Assembly: GCA_014281115.1 (NCBI GenBank)
Contig: JACONQ010000009.1
Location: 496,001 to 560,000 of the forward strand
Length of the DNA stretch: 64,000 nt
Reading direction: 5' to 3'
From: Laburnicola sp. R22_1
Lineage: Eukaryota > Ascomycota > Dothideomycetes > Pleosporales > Didymosphaeriaceae
In this document: positions 59,992 to 64,000 of the stretch, piece by piece
Layout: every line of letters starts with the position of its first letter
Position numbering within the stretch: position 1 is the first letter of the stretch
Notes under the pieces: model-generated
What the model saw: only the letters and a program-made list of their open reading frames with translations
Databases searched by the model: none
Told to the model about the DNA's origin: nothing
Translations under genes and position numbers: made by a program

Positions 59992-61759
59992 TTGCCCCCA
60001 TTAGGTTCCTTCGTTGTGAATATGTCAGATATTTTCTTCACCCAGCCCGATGCACATTCATATGGTTTGTATCCAGCGCGTCAGTCCTGTCTCTCACCAC
60101 CTCCTTCTCGGTTAAAACCCCCTACATCGTGTTCGCGTATTGGAAATCCACGGAATAAGCTAGCGAATTTTGCAGACCGCGTATCTGCTCCACGATCGTT
60201 CTCTACGCCCTTGTATCCGAAGATCTCTCGAGTCGACCTCTGGTAAGCCTCGCCCTTTTCGTCTATGGCAGCCAGTAGCTTGCCATTTGACAAGAGACCC
60301 AGGGATATTGCAGGGATCACTTTTCCTCTTGGGCGAGATTGTCGTTTACGACTGGAGAAATTCTCCGAGCCTCATAGCAACCCCAAAAAGGAGCAGCGGT
60401 GCGATGCTTCTTCGTCAGCCGACGACTCTGCTTTTGCTGGCACCTACGACAGACCATTAACAAACGTCGATTACCTTTCGCATAGTTGGCAGGAAGATGA
60501 TATCTGGTCATCATGGCGGCATATAGTCTCGAATGTTGAACTAAATGAGGGTCGATCACGCTTTGAGAATGCACTGTGGCGGGCGTGGGCTAAATCAAGA
60601 TACAAGCTGAAGACCATTTCACCGGAGGATATCAATTGGTAAATTTCCATTCGCGCCTAGTCGGCAGTCACTATGTAATCAAGGCTTGCAGCTAATTCGA
60701 CTTAGGCTCAAAGATTCCGACTACAATTGGCTTTATGGACCCTTTCAGTCCCCGTCGAATCCCTCACTTTCCGCATTCGTATCGGAGCCTACCATCGCAA
60801 TGTTCGAACCTACATCTCTCCCAAATAAACAGGCCATACTGAAGAAACGAAGCAAACAAGAACTTGTACGGCAGACTTGGATGCCGGCTTTGCCTGTACT
60901 CGAGCGGGCTGGCGGAGTGCAAGTAGAACATGGTAATGCTTCAACCGACCGATCTCGGGATTGCACAATATTTAATAGGGCAGTCACGGACTCTATTACA
61001 TACCCAATACGGTCAAAATCAGTCCGCAGAGAAGCCACGGATCACTTCTCTCCTTCTCGCACGCCGGCTGTACAACCGCTCGGCCAAGGCAAAAGGAAAA
61101 TTCTTCGGTTTGATGAAAAGGTTGAACAGTTCAGAGCGATAGGCCTTGACTATGTAGAGCGAGATTGGTCTGCCCAGACCGACGATGATTCTTCGGACGA
61201 GGGACTGTTGATAAAGTTCCCACTAACGAAGCGAGCATTCCTACGTAAGGATACGGAAAATAACTCCAGTACAAACAGCAAGATAATCACAAAACTTCCT
61301 CCAACGACGCTCAAATCCGGTTCGCCTCCTCCACAGGAAACACTTAGTTGGCCCTATCCGCCCACCGATTCTCTTGTTGATGAGGAAGATGATACCAAGC
61401 TCGAACTCAGCAAATGTACAAGGGCATTCGATGACCTTTTGACAATTCGCGACGGTCGAGCTGCGAAGGATGAAGAGAAGAAGCCTCCAAAAACATCTGA
61501 TATATCTATGCCGTTTGAAGATGCTGAGGGCGACATCATTAGTGTAGAACCAGTTAACGAACTCACCAAAGTCTTACGAAAGGGAAAAGATATTGCTCAA
61601 GCAATCTGCAAATATCGTTGGCTTCGACTTCTTGAACATGCACTCACTCAGTGTCAATCGATTCTTTTGGCGCTGCTTGGTGCAAGAACAAGAACTCCTT
61701 CGCCACGCGAGAGAGAAGATATGAGCCATGTAGCGGGAGATGAGGACCTGCTCAACTAG
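59992..61759 (+). CDS. Reg1-like protein phosphatase 1 regulatory subunit (DUF1752/GATA_AreA domain)
   Basis: Modelled as 59992-60242, 60303-60638 and 60706-61759: 1,641 nt, 546 aa. The second intron (60639-60705, GTAAAT to TTAG with a CTAAT branch site) joins DINW to LKDSDYNWLYGPF. This completes the PF08550-type domain at about residues 139-212 (VDYLSHSWQEDDIWSSWRHI). Around residue 325 KRKILRFDEKVEQFRAIGLD has the RVxF-like PP1-docking form (KILRF) seen in Reg1 relatives. Near the C-terminus VLRKGKDIAQAICKYRW matches the conserved tail helix. Reg1-type proteins target PP1 in glucose repression. The first intron (60 nt) and the start codon are less certain; translation could start at 60265. 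Confidence 0.7.
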
Positions 61760-61834
61760 GTGAATACTGGTTTAGGCGCAGAATAGTACCTCTTGCTTAG
61801 AGGCGAGCACAAAGCAGCGGAGTAAGTTCATCGA

Positions 61835-62140
61835 ATGTCGGTTGAAGCAAGGGAGAAGGCACTCGGGCCGGAACACCCAGACACGCTCCTCAGCGTCAAA
61901 AACCTTGGGTTGGTGTTGTCGAGCCAGGGCAAGTACGAAGAGGCGGAAGCGATGCACTGGCGGGGGCTGGAAGAATCTGAGAAGGTGCTTGGAGAAGACA
62001 CACTGACAACCATGGGTAACCTTGCTTTCACGTTCAAGCCCCAAAGCCGCACTAAGGAGGCCATTTCACTGATGGAGACATGCTTTCGGTTGCGAGAACG
62101 GGTCCTCGGCTCTCATCATCCTGACACAGTCATTCCTTGA
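61835..62140 (+). pseudogene. kinesin-light-chain-type TPR fragment
   Basis: About 100 codons with tandem TPR motifs: REKALGPEHPDTLLSVKNLG, GKYEEAEAMHWRGLEESEKV and LRERVLGSHHPDTV. This repeat type forms the C-terminal sensor of many fungal NB-ARC/NACHT-TPR proteins. Only about two and a half repeats remain; a deletion after VLGED shortens one, and an in-frame TAA lies just upstream of the ATG. No NB-ARC or effector domain is nearby, so it is most likely a gene remnant. Confidence 0.6.
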
Positions 62141-62149
62141 AACTCTGAA

Positions 62150-62516
62150 TGAGTGACAGATGGAGAGTATAGAGATGTGCGTTTAATGCTGCTTTTGTTG
62201 TAGATACTAGGCCAATGCAAATGCAGAATAGGCCGAGTAGTGTAAGCATGGGTACGAGGAAGGGTACGGTAATGAAAGTGACTTAGCGCCATATGTTGCC
62301 ACCAGCTGCAGGGAGAATGGCCGATCCGCACCGGCCACAGGGTTGCGCCGAAGGCGATCACCTTTGGTATTAGCCAAGAGTGCGCAACGTACCAATTGAG
62401 CCCCTCCGTCGCATGCGGTGTCCGAGTGCTCGCGATGTGGGGGAATTACTGATTCGGCATGGCGACTCGGCCTTCCCTAAACGGTAAGTCCGGCCCTTAT
62501 CGATCGTTGCTCCCTG
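62150..62516. other. GC-normal spacer with a tRNA-Ile-like stretch
   Basis: No gene. On the minus strand, about 62353-62415 contains GGCTCAATTGGTA (A-box/D-arm form) followed by CTTGGCTAATACCAAAG, which could fold as an anticodon arm with AAT. A proper T-arm and acceptor stem are missing, so it is at most a degenerate or tRNA-derived sequence. Confidence 0.3.
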
Positions 62517-62518
62517 TA

Positions 62519-63222
62519 CCCTGCCGAGACAGTCTGTGCAACGCGACAGTCAATGCAACACTTTTTACTAGGAAAATCAAGAAAAATAGAGATTTTTAAA
62601 GACTTATTACTCTATAACTATAATATATTATTAAAAACTTCTAATATATTTAATACTTTAAATTTTATTCTCTATATTACTAGAATTTTACTTCTTTTTA
62701 ATATTATAGTTTTTAATTATTTATAACAAACTAGTAAAATCTATAATTTTAAAATTAAAAAGTAATAATTATTTAGTAAGGAAGTATAGTATATAGAGTA
62801 TCTTTAATATAGAAGTTATTTAGATTTATAATATATTTAATAAGTTAATCTATCTATATTAAAAATATATAGAAAAAAAAGTAGTATATAATCTAACTAC
62901 TTAGTTATATTTTAAATCTAAATAACTTCTATATTAAAGATACTCTATATACTATACTTCCTTACTAAATAATTATTACTTTTTAATTTTAAAATTATAG
63001 ATTTTACTAGTTTTTTATAAATAATTAAAAACTATAATATTAAAAAGAAGTAAAATTCTAGTAATATAGAGAATAAAATTTAAAGTATTAAATATATTAG
63101 AAGTTTTTAATAATATATTATAGTTATAGAGTAATAAGTCTTTAAAAATCTCTATTTTTCTTGATTTTCCTAGTAAAAAGTGTTGCATTGACTGTCGCGT
63201 TGCACTGACTGTCTCGGCAGGG
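62519..63222. mobile_element. 704-bp fold-back MITE of the pogo/Fot1 type
   Basis: Two 310-bp arms (62519-62828, 62913-63222) are inverted copies with only two mismatches seen by eye, around an 84-bp loop. TA is duplicated at 62517-62518 and 63223-63224. The ends begin CCCTGCCGAGACAGTC. GACAGTC followed by TGCAAC recurs at a 17-bp offset in each end, as in the pogo elements of this window. The outer 50 bp are GC-normal, the inner arms very TpA-rich. No coding capacity. A transcript would form a long hairpin. Confidence 0.9.
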
Positions 63223-63228
63223 TAACAT

Positions 63229-63852
63229 GTGCGCCAAGCTGATCGGAACAACACGTTCCCCGACCTGCCATTGCCGCGCAACAGCCACCGCCAACGTTGC
63301 ACTCATGCCCCCCTCACAAAATTGCGTTGTGCCTACTCTATGCCAGCGCCATCGTCGACCTCGCATGCTTGTAGCAATTACGTCTCCGCTCGTGGAGATG
63401 CGCCAGCCGCCTACCTACCTCCGCAGCCACACTACGCCCGCTTTAAACGGGATCCAAATACCACATGCCGTCAAGAGCAGTTAACAGAACTAATAAATCA
63501 ACTCCCTCGATACCACCAGCCAATGCGCAATAGTGCGAAGCAACCTGCTTCTTGGAAACCTGCACCGCCGACCGATCCCAAATGTACGACCGAGATCTGG
63601 ATTCTGGAGCACTTACGAGGATCCTGAACAGTTAGTGTGAGGCTATATTTAGCTGATCACACAATATGGATGCCGTTAGAATTGACAGCGTATACCCTAA
63701 TTAGACCGGGGATCCAGAGATTCGCAGTGTTCGCTGTGCGGTGGGTATGCATATCAGGCCACATCACCAGCCCGTCAGGTAATTATGGGATTCAAGTGGT
63801 CGCAGAAATAAGGGTCTTTCTTGCCAAGCCACGCGTATACCCCGCATTCTAG
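63229..63852 (+). other. weak open frame, doubtful gene
   Basis: A frame of 208 codons with one TGA at 63625-63627. It begins right after the MITE and has no recognised domain; composition is Pro-, Arg- and Thr-rich. It could be a decayed exon or chance. The remaining bases to 64000 show nothing. Confidence 0.2.
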
Positions 63853-64000
63853 CGCGTTCTAGCTCTATTGGCGCAGGCGTCGATCCAAAGAATTCTGGCA
63901 TGCAATCGCTTGACGCTTCGAGTCGGCCTGTCTGTCAGCTAACACGGCATAAGTCTTTGGCAACTCGCGCGTACCTTAGGTTGCATGATTCGCAGGCATC

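Noticed and set aside
62353..62415. tRNA-Ile gene on the minus strand
   Set aside because: D-arm and anticodon-arm resemblance only; no pairing acceptor stem or T-arm could be found.

Overview
The window is fungal, almost certainly a filamentous ascomycete (Pezizomycotina). Two base-composition worlds alternate. Long blocks are extremely TpA-rich and nearly free of CpA/TpG, the signature of repeat-induced point mutation (RIP). GC-normal islands hold a few genes and younger insertions. Spliceosomal introns with GTAAGT-type donors, pogo/Fot1, Tc1/mariner, Ty3/gypsy chromovirus and Ty1/copia elements, and a 61-aa secreted-protein ORF at a compartment edge all fit that setting. No species can be named from the sequence alone.

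Layout. 1-14.3 kb: a heavily RIPed Ty3/gypsy relic on the minus strand, bounded by 88-bp repeats that look like short LTRs, carrying a nested Tc1/mariner copy and a 244-bp SINE-like insertion; then an unusual array in which a short AT-rich motif recurs about every 240 bp. 14.5-22.4 kb: a nest of DNA transposons (G containing A, which contains B and E, plus intron-bearing Tc1/mariner F). 22.4-32.1 kb: RIPed pogo-type transposase H, split by a complete 5.1-kb copia element with GCTCT target duplication. 32.7-34.1 kb: a minisatellite with higher-order structure. 34.1-40.3 kb: RIPed DNA and a second SINE-like copy. 40.3-56.1 kb: a chain of pogo/Fot1 elements (C1, C2, D, A2) in which C1 is interrupted by an 8,051-bp chromovirus with LTRs that look identical. 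56.1-57.5 kb: RIPed DNA. 57.5-64 kb: GC-normal DNA with a small secreted protein, a third SINE-like copy with exact 12-bp duplication, a Reg1-like protein phosphatase regulator gene, a TPR fragment and a 704-bp fold-back MITE.

Most striking observation: seven different TA-inserting elements (A, B, C, D, E, A2 and the fold-back MITE) have unrelated TIR sequences, yet every TIR contains a short motif directly repeated at an offset of exactly 17 bp. That equals the length of a CENP-B box, and the autonomous members encode CENP-B-type (HTH_Tnp_Tc5 plus DDE_1) transposases. This suggests a conserved two-site TIR architecture and assigns the MITE to the pogo/Fot1 group.

The intact or near-intact coding potential is small: the Reg1-like gene, the small secreted protein (possibly truncated by RIP) and the F transposase, which keeps all catalytic residues but has lost its tail. 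Everything else is mutated mobile DNA whose insertion order can be read from the nesting.
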